From positions 1-64,000 of the forward strand of contig NZ_JAMKFE010000008.1 in the NCBI RefSeq assembly GCF_023721835.1: 64,000 bases of DNA, written 5' to 3'. A program made the translations under genes and the position numbers. The notes under the pieces were generated by a model. That model had not been told where the DNA came from, ran no database searches, and was given only the letters and a program-made list of their open reading frames with translations. Shown piece by piece: positions 1 to 7,820 of this stretch (the stretch's first letter is position 1; each line of letters starts with the position of its first letter). Source of the stretch: Caldimonas mangrovi (GTDB lineage Bacteria > Pseudomonadota > Gammaproteobacteria > Burkholderiales > Burkholderiaceae_C).

Positions 1-132
1 CAGCGCCAACACGCCTTGCTGAGCTGGCAGCACCACTACAACTGGCACCGCCCGCATCACGGCATCGGCCGCGTCCCTCCTGCCTCTCGCCTACCCGGGC
101 CTCGATACAACCTCTTGACAGTTCACACCTAG
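1..132 (+). mobile_element. IS481-family transposase, C-terminal end (partial)
   Basis: The frame is open from the window edge and ends with a TAG at 130-132, so only about 43 C-terminal residues are visible. They read HYNWHRPHHGIG followed by PPASRL and YNLL, which is the conserved end of the DDE integrase-core transposases of the IS481 family, where a Trp-rich YN(W)HRPH segment precedes a PP.SR motif. The rest of the element lies upstream of the window. The 3' inverted repeat is probably around 115-140, but I cannot define it without the other end. It borders the candidate type III effector genes, consistent with a mobile or rearranged region. Confidence 0.8.
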
Positions 133-205
133 TGTTGTGCTCAGCGGCTCGGGCTTCATGCGGCAGCCCGTGCTGCACTGCCCCATCACTTGCAGGAGGC
201 CCACC

Positions 206-529
206 ATGGCACGATCCATTCGACTTCTTTACAAGAACGTGCGAGGCCGGGCCCGCCGCAACTTCAACTGGGAGGGCCTCACCGAGATGTCCGCCGTGGT
301 GATCACGGCGGCAGAGTGGAAGCCGGGCACCGACCCGTTCGATTCCCCTCCGGGGAGGCCGCACCTGGGGGAGGCCAATGTCTACGTGACCAACGTCGGG
401 CCTCACGACCCCGAAGGCGGCTTCGGCGGCGTGGAGTTCCATCTCCACGTCGACTGGGACAGTCCGCTCGACGTGCTTGTGACGATCACCGACCTGGGGC
501 CGATCGAGAGGCAGATCGTCCTGGAGTGA
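206..529 (+). CDS. hypothetical protein, 107 aa
   Basis: I do not recognise this gene. The ATG at 206 follows a strong AGGAGG at about 194-199, which decides the start over ATGs further upstream in the same frame. The product is 107 residues. It has a basic N-terminus (MARSIRLLYKNVRGRARR), and its middle and C-terminal parts are acidic and rich in beta-prone residues, with the runs NVYVTNVGPHD and FHLHVDWDSPLDV. There is no signal peptide or membrane segment. It lies between the transposase end and the PIP box of the next gene, and I found no PIP box of its own. It may be a small partner of the neighbouring secreted proteins, but nothing in the sequence proves that. Confidence 0.6.
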   Translation: MARSIRLLYKNVRGRARRNFNWEGLTEMSAVVITAAEWKPGTDPFDSPPGRPHLGEANVYVTNVGPHDPEGGFGGVEFHLHVDWDSPLDVLVTITDLGPIERQIVLE

Positions 530-609
530 GCGACATCCGTTGCGCCGGAAGAGGCGACCCTGTCGGGTCTTGAAGCAGGCCTGCCGCCCGCCTTCCTCGG
601 CGCACCTCC

Positions 610-670
610 TTCGTTGTCGCACGCGTCGCTTCGCTGCGGGCGCGGTCGGATCCGGTACCCGGCACAAACT
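610..670 (+). promoter_or_regulatory. PIP box plus -10 element (candidate hrp-type promoter)
   Basis: TTCGT at 610-614 and TTCGC at 630-634 are separated by exactly 15 bases. CAAACT, which fits YANNNT, lies at 665-670 after exactly 30 bases. This satisfies the published consensus TTCGB-N15-TTCGB-N30-32-YANNNT for promoters of HrpX/HrpB-type activators of type III secretion genes in Xanthomonas, Ralstonia and Acidovorax. The start codon at 727 is 56 bases downstream, leaving a normal leader. The box is seen in the sequence; its control by an AraC-type Hrp activator is inferred. Confidence 0.7.
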
Positions 671-726
671 GCATCGCCCGTGCGCTGGTCGCTTTTTCTG
701 TCTGCGGGCAAGCCGAGGCCCCTGAC

Positions 727-3153
727 ATGCGAACCACCCGACCCCACTCGACGCCATCCCCTCAGGCTTCCGACCCGCCGAGCGGACCGATCGGCGGCGA
801 AAGCAGCGCCACCGGCGCCAGCCGCGCAACGGGTGCTGCTGCGGCGGAACCAGGCGGCGCCGCGCAGGCCTCGTATGACACGCCGGTGCGCCCGCGCAGG
901 CGGTCGTCCGCCACCATGGGCAGCGGGCCAGCACGCCGGTCCGGGCTCATGCTGTCCACCGCAGCGACAGGGCTTGCACCCGCCAGCGCCAACGCTGAGA
1001 CGCATGAACGACACCACGTCGCCCGCAGTTCCGTGAGCGCGACCCAGGCCCTCGGCCAGTTGTCGACCGCGCCGACAGCACAAGCGCAGCTCGACCAGGC
1101 GCTGCAGGAGATCCCGCTCGGCCCCGGCCCCTTGCGTGCGTTGCGCGAGATGCTGGTGCGCCACGGGGCGCCTGCCGCGGCATCCGACAAACTGGTGGCT
1201 CGCGAAAACGAAGCGGGCGAGCTTCAACTCCATTGGGTGCGGCACGAAGACGAAGTGACGCCGCGAGACAGCTGGCTCGCCCGCCGCCACGTGAAGGACA
1301 CGATCAACGCCAGCATCGAGGCGTTTCCCGGTGCCGACGACGAGACGCTGCGCATGGTGTTTCCCCAGCAATCGACGCGTCAGTTCACAGACCCGATGAG
1401 CCGCGGCCTGCGGGCGGACGAACTGATGGGCATCGTGCAACGGGTCGAGGCACAATTGCACCACTACGAGGTGACGCCGCCGACGCTGGAGCCGCAGGCG
1501 GATCAGGGCATGCAGCCGCTGTTGCGCATGCTGTCCGCGCTGCCGCCCCGCAGCTTTCTCGCGGCAACGGCGGGAGCCGGGGGGCAGGTGACCCTGCAAA
1601 GCCGGCTCAGTATGCCCAGCGACGCCGAGTCGACACTCGCTCGCCGCACGGTGGCCGGCATGCTGCGGACGGCACAAGGGGAGATGCTGTCGGTACGCCG
1701 GACCGAAGACCTCGAGGAGCGCATGAGGGTTTTGTCGGCCCGCATCGAAGACGGCGTCGAACCGCTCACTGCACACGAAGTCAACCAGGGCGCTGTCGAG
1801 TCGGCCCGTGCTGCCACCGGCGCTACCTTGCTCGGCCATACGGCTCCAGCGCCGCAAGTGCCCGAGCACACCGCCACCGAAGCCGTCACGGTGCTGCTCG
1901 ATGAGATGGACAGAGCCCGCACCGCGGCCACGCCCGAGCAACGCCAGGTGCTGGCGGATTTGGACAGAAAGGCCAAGTACCAGTGGCTGGCCGAGGGGCT
2001 GATGATCGGCAATACCGCCGATCTCTGCCTCCAAGCCGAGCAAAGGCTCAACGATGCGGGGCTGCAGAGGCTGGCGGCGGTGGCGCGCACCTTGGCGCAG
2101 GAGTTGACCGCCGAAGGCGGCCGGGCCAGGCTCATCACGCGACAGCACGACAATGTCTACGGTCGGGTGCTCGAAACCAAGTTTGCCGAAGGCTTGAACC
2201 AGCAGCCGGACGCAGCCATGCTGCGCAGTGCCGCCGATGCCGGGCTTGCCCTCGCCGATACCCTTGAGCGGCTGCCGCCTCACGAGGCGGACGGGGTGTG
2301 CATGGACGCGCTGAGACGGCTGACAGAGCAATACCCGCGCAACTGGACGACACCCGACGACGCCATATCGAGGCTGGTGAACCAACCCTTCGCCAGCGTG
2401 GAGGACCTGTGCGGTGCGCTGCGTGCAAGGGTGATCACCGGCGACGACTCGCTGCGCATCCAGCAGCTCGTCGCCATGGTGGGCAGCGCACTCGGGCACT
2501 TCTCCGAGTCGGTGGCCTGGGCTCGCAGGGCCACGCAGAACCATGAAGACAACATCCGCCCGGCGCAAGGCGTCGAGAAGTACTACGACCACCCGCCGGA
2601 CCTCACCTATGGCGGCGGCATCACGCTGCGACACCATGCCCCGGCAGTGCCGTCCCATCAGCGGAGCCGGCGCGAGTCTGTACAGCGAGTGTTCGATTTC
2701 AGCCAGCCGGCGGCCACACACGTGAATGCGCTCCAGACCGGCCGACCGATCGGCAGCGGCGTGTCGGGCACCGCCGGCCTGGGGCTGGAGCTGTTTGTCG
2801 AGCTGCACCGCCACCCTGACGCGTCGCTCGCCGCGGAATTCGCGCGCACCGGCCGTCACCAGTTCGATCTGCAAGCCGCCTTTCTGGACCACGTGAAGTG
2901 GCTCATCCTCGACGGCGGCCATTCGCTGCACGAGGCCCTGTGGACGGTGAACCAGCGGTCCGAAGCGCTGGGACTGGATTGGCAGCGGCGGCAGGAGCCG
3001 GCGGCCTTCATCAGCAACTATGCGCAGTACTTCGAGAGCCTGCCGCCGAACCTGCGCCAGACCGTCGACCGTGCGCTCGATCATGCCTGGTCCGGGTTGC
3101 TGGCGCATCGGCGAGAGCGGTTGAGGTTGGACAGCGCAGTCGCGCCCGACTGA
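727..3153 (+). CDS. candidate type III secreted effector, 808 aa
   Basis: I cannot name the family. The ATG at 727 has GAGG at 715-718, eight bases upstream, and a perfect PIP box ahead of it. The first 110 or so residues are low-complexity and rich in Ser, Thr, Pro, Ala and Gly (for example STPSPQASDPPSGP). This is typical of type III secretion signals, and there is no Sec signal peptide or membrane span. From about residue 115 the protein becomes a long, mostly helical, Leu/Ala/Arg-rich cytosolic-type protein to the end, without recognisable catalytic motifs. The nearest neighbours are a hypothetical gene, a harpin-like gene and an IS481 end, and no secretion apparatus or chaperone is visible. 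The secretion call rests on promoter and N-terminal composition. It could instead be an unrelated large cytosolic protein. Confidence 0.5.
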   Translation: MRTTRPHSTPSPQASDPPSGPIGGESSATGASRATGAAAAEPGGAAQASYDTPVRPRRRSSATMGSGPARRSGLMLSTAATGLAPASANAETHERHHVARSSVSATQALGQLSTAPTAQAQLDQALQEIPLGPGPLRALREMLVRHGAPAAASDKLVARENEAGELQLHWVRHEDEVTPRDSWLARRHVKDTINASIEAFPGADDETLRMVFPQQSTRQFTDPMSRGLRADELMGIVQRVEAQLHHYEVTPPTLEPQADQGMQPLLRMLSALPPRSFLAATAGAGGQVTLQSRLSMPSDAESTLARRTVAGMLRTAQGEMLSVRRTEDLEERMRVLSARIEDGVEPLTAHEVNQGAVESARAATGATLLGHTAPAPQVPEHTATEAVTVLLDEMDRARTAATPEQRQVLADLDRKAKYQWLAEGLMIGNTADLCLQAEQRLNDAGLQRLAAVARTLAQELTAEGGRARLITRQHDNVYGRVLETKFAEGLNQQPDAAMLRSAADAGLALADTLERLPPHEADGVCMDALRRLTEQYPRNWTTPDDAISRLVNQPFASVEDLCGALRARVITGDDSLRIQQLVAMVGSALGHFSESVAWARRATQNHEDNIRPAQGVEKYYDHPPDLTYGGGITLRHHAPAVPSHQRSRRESVQRVFDFSQPAATHVNALQTGRPIGSGVSGTAGLGLELFVELHRHPDASLAAEFARTGRHQFDLQAAFLDHVKWLILDGGHSLHEALWTVNQRSEALGLDWQRRQEPAAFISNYAQYFESLPPNLRQTVDRALDHAWSGLLAHRRERLRLDSAVAPD

Positions 3154-3243
3154 GCCTTCACGACGGTCTCCATCCTTGGGCACCGCCCGCTTGAACGGGG
3201 CCGCTGTCGCTGCCGTTCGCCTCGCTGGCTGCGACCCCTGCAC

Positions 3244-3304
3244 TTCACTTCTCCGTCGCTTGCTTCGCATCACGGACCGAGAAAGGGCATCGCAAGGTCA
3301 CAGT
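3244..3304 (+). promoter_or_regulatory. imperfect PIP box plus -10 element
   Basis: TTCAC at 3244-3248 and TTCGC at 3264-3268 are separated by 15 bases, and CACAGT (YANNNT) follows at 3299-3304 after 30 bases. Only one base of the first half-box (A for G) departs from TTCGB-N15-TTCGB. The layout is the same as in the perfect box at 610-670, and it sits directly ahead of the harpin-like gene, which raises its credibility. One-mismatch boxes are known to be active in Xanthomonas and Ralstonia, but often more weakly. Confidence 0.5.
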
Positions 3305-3415
3305 CAACGGAACAGGACATCCAGAGCCATGCGCCATCGTCTCCAACGATCGGGACGATCGGCCATGGTGTGCCGTCCAACCGCTCCCAGAGCGACTCGA
3401 AGCAGAAAGCGACCT

Positions 3416-4756
3416 ATGAGCATCGGCATTCAAGCGGGGCAGGCCAGCCCCTTCTCTTCTGCCCAGATGATGGGCCCCTGCGGCATGCAGCCGAACCAGA
3501 TGTCGCCGCAGGTGCAGGCGGCGCTCCAGACCGCGATGACCGCTGTGATGATGGCGGCGGCCAGCCTCGTCAAGATGGCCCATCAGCAGTCGATGGCCGC
3601 CCTGCAGGGTGGCGCCTCACCCTTCGGCGGCATGCCGGGTCTCGGCGGCATGGCCCCCTTCATGCCGATGGGGCAGCCGGGGCTGCCTATGCCCGGCCTC
3701 AACATGAACTTCCAGCCGCAGCAGCCGCCGCTGGCTCCCGCCCACCAGCTGGCCCCGGCCCAGGGACCGCAGAGCGCGGGGCGGGTGCAAAACCAGGCGC
3801 CGCAGGCCTCCAACGGCGCGCCGAAGGCCGGCGCGCCTTCCGGCGTGCCGGGCGACCCCGGCACGGTGCCGCAGCGCAACGACAAGCCGACCGACCCGAG
3901 CAAGTCGGTGGACGACTACCTCAATGCGAACAACGGCCTGCTCAAGAACATGGGCAACCAGGAGGGCATGAAAGACAAGCTCAAGGCGCGCTACGGCGAT
4001 TGGGACGATCCCAAGCGCAGCGAGGCCGAGCGCAAGCAGTCGGCCTACAACGCCGCTCGCCATGTCGGCACCATCAAGAACATGAAGGACGTCGAGGGCG
4101 GCGACCGGGGCGACGTGGTCAAGAACGGCAAGATGGAAGGCTGCACCAAGGACGGCGACATCCGTTCCGGCACCGAGATGGCCGTGCTGAAGGATTCCCT
4201 CAAGACCGACGGGAAGGGGCAGGACCACAACACGAACAACCTGCTGAGCAAGCCCAACCTGCCGGGGACCAACAACGACAGGGACGCCAAGTACGTGCGC
4301 AAGAACGGCACCAACCGCGACACCTCGGAGGTGATCGGCCGCGAAATCGGCCAGTTCTTCCTCAAGGGCATTTCCACGGTGTTCGGCGGGTTGGCGAGCC
4401 TGGTCAGCAACACGCTGGGCCGCATTCCCGGCATCGGCAAGCTGCTGTCGGCGCCGGCCGAGGCGCTGTTCGGCACGATCTCGAACTACAGCAAGGCGGG
4501 CGCCGATATCGTGGGCAAGGACCTGCAGGGCAAGGACAAGAAGGAAGCGCTGGACGAAGCGGGTCGTGAATCGGCCGGCGGTGCTGCCGGGGCGTTCGTC
4601 GGTATCGTCGATCCCACCGGTGCGTTGTCCGGCATCACCGACAACGCGGTGCAGCATGCGATCGACCCGTCCAAGGTCGCCCTGGATCCCGGCAAGGCCG
4701 CATTGGAAGGCATGGACCCCACCGGCGGCCTGATCAGCGGCCAGGTCACCAAATAG
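3416..4756 (+). CDS. harpin/translocator-like secreted protein, 446 aa
   Basis: The chosen ATG at 3416 gives MSIGIQAGQASPF. In-frame ATGs at 3329 and 3365 would add a basic extension, and the ribosome site at 3416 is weak, so the start is not certain. Residues 1-60 are Met/Ala/Gln-rich and helical. Residues 60-160 are Gly/Met/Pro/Gln-rich with PGLGGMAPFMPMG-like stretches. The central 150-300 part is Lys/Asp/Asn/Gly-rich and hydrophilic. About 300-360 holds an amphipathic to hydrophobic stretch (FFLKGISTVFGGLASLVSN). The protein has only two Cys, a glycine-rich composition and no Sec signal. These traits resemble harpins and type III translocon accessory proteins. With its PIP-like promoter and its neighbour, a secreted hrp-regulon product is the best reading. 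No homologue is recognised. Confidence 0.5.
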   Translation: MSIGIQAGQASPFSSAQMMGPCGMQPNQMSPQVQAALQTAMTAVMMAAASLVKMAHQQSMAALQGGASPFGGMPGLGGMAPFMPMGQPGLPMPGLNMNFQPQQPPLAPAHQLAPAQGPQSAGRVQNQAPQASNGAPKAGAPSGVPGDPGTVPQRNDKPTDPSKSVDDYLNANNGLLKNMGNQEGMKDKLKARYGDWDDPKRSEAERKQSAYNAARHVGTIKNMKDVEGGDRGDVVKNGKMEGCTKDGDIRSGTEMAVLKDSLKTDGKGQDHNTNNLLSKPNLPGTNNDRDAKYVRKNGTNRDTSEVIGREIGQFFLKGISTVFGGLASLVSNTLGRIPGIGKLLSAPAEALFGTISNYSKAGADIVGKDLQGKDKKEALDEAGRESAGGAAGAFVGIVDPTGALSGITDNAVQHAIDPSKVALDPGKAALEGMDPTGGLISGQVTK

Positions 4757-4846
4757 CACCCGCTCGCACCGCCCCCGAGGAGTGCGGCCGGCGGACCGCG
4801 GTGCCGGGCAGGGCCGGCGCCGCGTTCAACGCGGCCGGTCGACGCG

Positions 4847-5242
4847 TCAGCGCGGTGCGGCCGGCGTCTCGTTGCTGGTGATGTACGCGCTGGCGCGCTC
4901 CGGTTCGATCGGCCGCACCTCGAAGCTCAGGCCGCAGGCCAGGCAAGGGTTTTGCGCGGCCAGTTCGGCGGCTTCTTCGAGGCTGTCGGCCAGGAAAAAC
5001 CAGTAGCCGCCGACGACTTCCTTGGCCTCGGTGTAGGGGCCGTCCATCACGCCGCTTCGCGACACCAGCTTCGCGGCGGTCGCGAGGCGCTGGCCGGCTT
5101 TCATCTTGCCCTGCTCGACCAGGCGGTCGTGCCAGACGTAGAAGTCGTCGATCGCCTGCTGGATGCGCTCGGGGGACTTGTCGGCGTCCCACTTGCCGCG
5201 CGACAGCACAAGAAATTCGGCGGGCTTGGTTTTCAGCGTCAT
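4847..5242 (-). CDS. YCII-related domain protein
   Basis: A 131-residue soluble protein of the YciI-like alpha/beta-barrel family (PF03795, often called the DGPF group). The diagnostic stretch MDGPYTEAKEVVGGYWFF sits about two thirds along, with YVWHDRLVEQGKM before it. The start is the ATG at 5242 because GGAG lies six bases upstream on the minus strand; the frame stays open further but without a ribosome site. Members are often encoded beside ECF sigma factors or act as small dimeric proteins with a His/Asp pocket, and the reaction is generally unknown. There is no sigma factor next to it here. The function remains open. Confidence 0.8.
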   Translation of the reverse strand: MTLKTKPAEFLVLSRGKWDADKSPERIQQAIDDFYVWHDRLVEQGKMKAGQRLATAAKLVSRSGVMDGPYTEAKEVVGGYWFFLADSLEEAAELAAQNPCLACGLSFEVRPIEPERASAYITSNETPAAPR

Positions 5243-5492
5243 ACCGGTCTCCATCTCGGGTGCCGGTATTGTGCTCGGCCGTCTCGGCGGGCGCGAGCTG
5301 CTGCCCATCGTGCAGGGCGGCAGGGGGGCGCGTCTGCCCACCGTCTCGCCGGCGGCGTGGCGGCGTCGGAACGCTGTCGTCGGTCGACCTGCGCCGTCAC
5401 GCCGGCCTGATGAAACGCACCATCGGGCTGGGCATGAGGCAGGAAGCGAAGGACGCAATCAACGCCGCCGACTCGTCGCGCTGGGTGGCGGC

Positions 5493-6239
5493 TCACGCTT
5501 CGGTGAGCGTCATCAGGATGTCGGCATACCAGGCGCAATTCAGCCCCAGCGCTTCATCCTGGGCCCGATCGCGGTCGCCCATGTCCACGCGTGACGAATG
5601 GATGCCCAGCAGCTTCCAGGGCAGCGCGGCCCGTGCAGAGCCGGGCGTGGGGTCGCGCATCAGCACCGGCGCACCGCTGGTGCCGCGGTGCGTGCGGGCG
5701 TCGGTCAGGAAGTAGCCCTGGCCCTGAAAGCGCACACCGAACGACGAGGCGACGCAGGCCAGCCGCACCACCGGCAGGTGATGCAGCGTGTCGTGAAAGC
5801 CGAGAGGGAAGCCCACCACCAGCAGCGGGCTGCCGATCTCGATGTCGGCCAATGACGCCTGCAGGTGGCCCGGCGTGAAGGCGTGCAGTGCGCAGCGCTC
5901 TGGCAACGCGCCGCGCTCGAGTTCGATCACCGCCACATCCACCGCGCCGCCGGTGTCGCTGCCCTGGCGCCAGATGCTCTTGCCGTCGCGGTACAACAGG
6001 ATGGAGAACGCGGTGGTGAGAGTGAGATTGAAGGTGTTGGTGTGAAGTTCGATCTCAAGCCGATCGGGGTGGTGCCCGTTCTTCGCATCGAGCAGCACGT
6101 GCCCGCTCGTGACCAGATAGAGCCGGGTGTCTCGTTCGAAGAAGAAGCCACTGGCGCCGGTCAGCAAGCGGGGCCCCTGGAAGGTCGTGACCCGCGTCGA
6201 CGTCAGCAACACCGGTTCGATGGTGCCTGGCTTGCTCAC
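5493..6239 (-). CDS. trypsin-like serine protease, cytoplasmic
   Basis: A 248-residue trypsin-like peptidase domain. The likely triad is His47 (VTSGHVLL), Asp101 (AVDVAVIEL) and Ser188 (HRGTSGAPVL), in the usual order and spacing for the chymotrypsin fold. I chose the GTG at 6239, preceded by GGGAG eight bases upstream. The ATG in the same leader is out of frame and stops after three codons. There is no signal peptide or PDZ domain, so it should be cytosolic, unlike HtrA proteins. It resembles trypsin-like domains found alone in proteobacteria whose substrates are unknown. It is divergent from the response regulator gene and 222 bases away. The short intervening region shows no clear promoter. 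Confidence 0.75.
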   Translation of the reverse strand: MSKPGTIEPVLLTSTRVTTFQGPRLLTGASGFFFERDTRLYLVTSGHVLLDAKNGHHPDRLEIELHTNTFNLTLTTAFSILLYRDGKSIWRQGSDTGGAVDVAVIELERGALPERCALHAFTPGHLQASLADIEIGSPLLVVGFPLGFHDTLHHLPVVRLACVASSFGVRFQGQGYFLTDARTHRGTSGAPVLMRDPTPGSARAALPWKLLGIHSSRVDMGDRDRAQDEALGLNCAWYADILMTLTEA

Positions 6240-6460
6240 TCGTGCATCTCCCTGTTGACAGCGTTGGCGATGATGGCTGCGTCGTGCCGCGCGAGGTGTT
6301 TCCATGCGTTCCGGCTCCGGACGGCCCGGCACGACGCGAGTGCGGGCACAAATGCGGTGCCGATGCGCCGCACCGACGCGCGCCCGACAGGCATCGCAGG
6401 CGGCTGCGAGGGAACGGCAGTTGCTGCACATTAGCATCACCCTGCGAAAGTGCCTTTTCC

Positions 6461-7798
6461 ATGCCGTCGCTTCGCTCTTCGTCCGCTGCCGTCCCCAGCT
6501 TCGCCGAGAGGTTGACGGAGCTGGCCCGGCAGACTTCTGCGCAGACCGAGCGTGCCGGCGGAAGGCTCTTTTTCGATTACCGCGGGCCCGAGGCCTGCTT
6601 CAGCCGCCATGCCGAGCGCGTCGAGCGGGCCGCGTCGCAGCTGCTGTCGGACGCCCTGCGGTCGGGTGCCGAAAGCGCCGGCTGCCTGTTCCTGACGGTC
6701 CATGTGTCGGCACCCGCCGACGGAGAGTGCCGCGCGCTGATACAAATCGCTTTTCCGGACCCCGGCGGTGAGCCCAGCTTTGCCAGCATGTCGGCCTATA
6801 CCGCGGACTGCAGGGTCGACGAATGCAATGCGCGCGAAGCTGCGCTGCCCGAAGCGGTGGCCCACCTGGTCGAGGGACTGCAGCCCTGGTATGCCGAATC
6901 GCGCTCGGTGGGTGTCGCCAGGGCCTTGCAGCTGGCTGTGACGCTGGCGGCCGAAGACGGCCACGACGACGCCGAGGCGGCTCTGCTCGGCATCCCGCAA
7001 GCATGGCTGGTGGGGCGCGCTGCCGGGGAAAACGAAGCATTGGCCAGTCGCCTGCAGCGCGATGGCTGGCTAGTGCGGCTGTTCGGCCAGGTCGGCGCCG
7101 CGCGCGGTTTTCTCGAGGCGGGCTCCCGTACACCGCCGGCTCCCGCGCTGCTGTTCGCGCGCGCAGGGCCGGGCGTGGACATCGACACGTTGCGCGAATG
7201 GGCGGGCTCGCTCCCCGCGGCGACCCGCGTCGTGCTGGGCGTGGCGGGTGCCGAGGCCGCGGTCGAACTGGCCGGCCGGTCGATGGGGCGTTTGGAGGTG
7301 CGGGAAATTCCGTTCAGCCCGGCCGACTTGCGGGAGATTCAGGAAGAGGCGCTGCAATGGGAGATCAACCAGAGCGGCGAAACCAGCCCGGCGCCACTCG
7401 ACGCGGGCAGGCGTGCGCGCGTGCTGGTGGTCGACGACGAACCGGTGAACCTGATCTTGGCGAGTGAGATGCTGCGCGTGCTCGGCTATGGCGTCGACAC
7501 CGCAGGCAGCGGCCTGCAAGCGGTCGAGTTCTGCCAGCGGTTTCGGCCGGCGGCCGTGCTGATGGACGTCAACATGGCCGAGATGGGCGGCATCGAGGCC
7601 ACGCAACGCCTGCGCCGGATGGAAGCGCACGACCAATGCGAGCCGCTGACGATTGTGGCGGCGACGACGCAGTTCGACGAGGAAACCCGCACAGCCTGCC
7701 TGCAAGCGGGCATGAACGGTTTCATGCGCAAGCCGTTCGCGCTGATGAATCTTGCCCAGCAGATGGCGCAAGTCGCGTCCGGGCGCTCCCCGCATTGA
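6461..7798 (+). CDS. response regulator with degenerate kinase-like N-terminus
   Basis: The C-terminal third (about 325-445) is a good receiver domain, with acidic pocket VLVVDDEP, phospho-acceptor in VLMDVNMAEMGG and the conserved Lys in GFMRKPF. The first 170 residues resemble a decayed GHKL/HATPase region (LLSDALRSGA recalls the N box) but lack clean G boxes. The middle part resembles a receiver lacking the acceptor Asp. The order therefore looks like the tail of a hybrid kinase (ATPase, pseudo-receiver, receiver) without the His-containing dimerisation helix. The ATG at 6461 has a weak ribosome site. An upstream in-frame ATG would give 518 residues. It is 1.1 kb from a hybrid kinase with a similar tail layout, a possible phosphorelay partner. 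There is no DNA-binding output domain. Confidence 0.65.
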   Translation: MPSLRSSSAAVPSFAERLTELARQTSAQTERAGGRLFFDYRGPEACFSRHAERVERAASQLLSDALRSGAESAGCLFLTVHVSAPADGECRALIQIAFPDPGGEPSFASMSAYTADCRVDECNAREAALPEAVAHLVEGLQPWYAESRSVGVARALQLAVTLAAEDGHDDAEAALLGIPQAWLVGRAAGENEALASRLQRDGWLVRLFGQVGAARGFLEAGSRTPPAPALLFARAGPGVDIDTLREWAGSLPAATRVVLGVAGAEAAVELAGRSMGRLEVREIPFSPADLREIQEEALQWEINQSGETSPAPLDAGRRARVLVVDDEPVNLILASEMLRVLGYGVDTAGSGLQAVEFCQRFRPAAVLMDVNMAEMGGIEATQRLRRMEAHDQCEPLTIVAATTQFDEETRTACLQAGMNGFMRKPFALMNLAQQMAQVASGRSPH

Positions 7799-7820
7799 CG
7801 CAGACAGGGGCGAAGCCGAC

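Noticed and set aside
100-205. PIP box for the small gene at 206-529
   Set aside because: TTCAC (122-126) and TTCAT (155-159) have no partner half-box at 15 bases.
403-3273. A long minus-strand frame opposite the candidate effector gene
   Set aside because: It lacks a ribosome site and recognisable domains. The plus frame has GAGG, a PIP box and more plausible composition.
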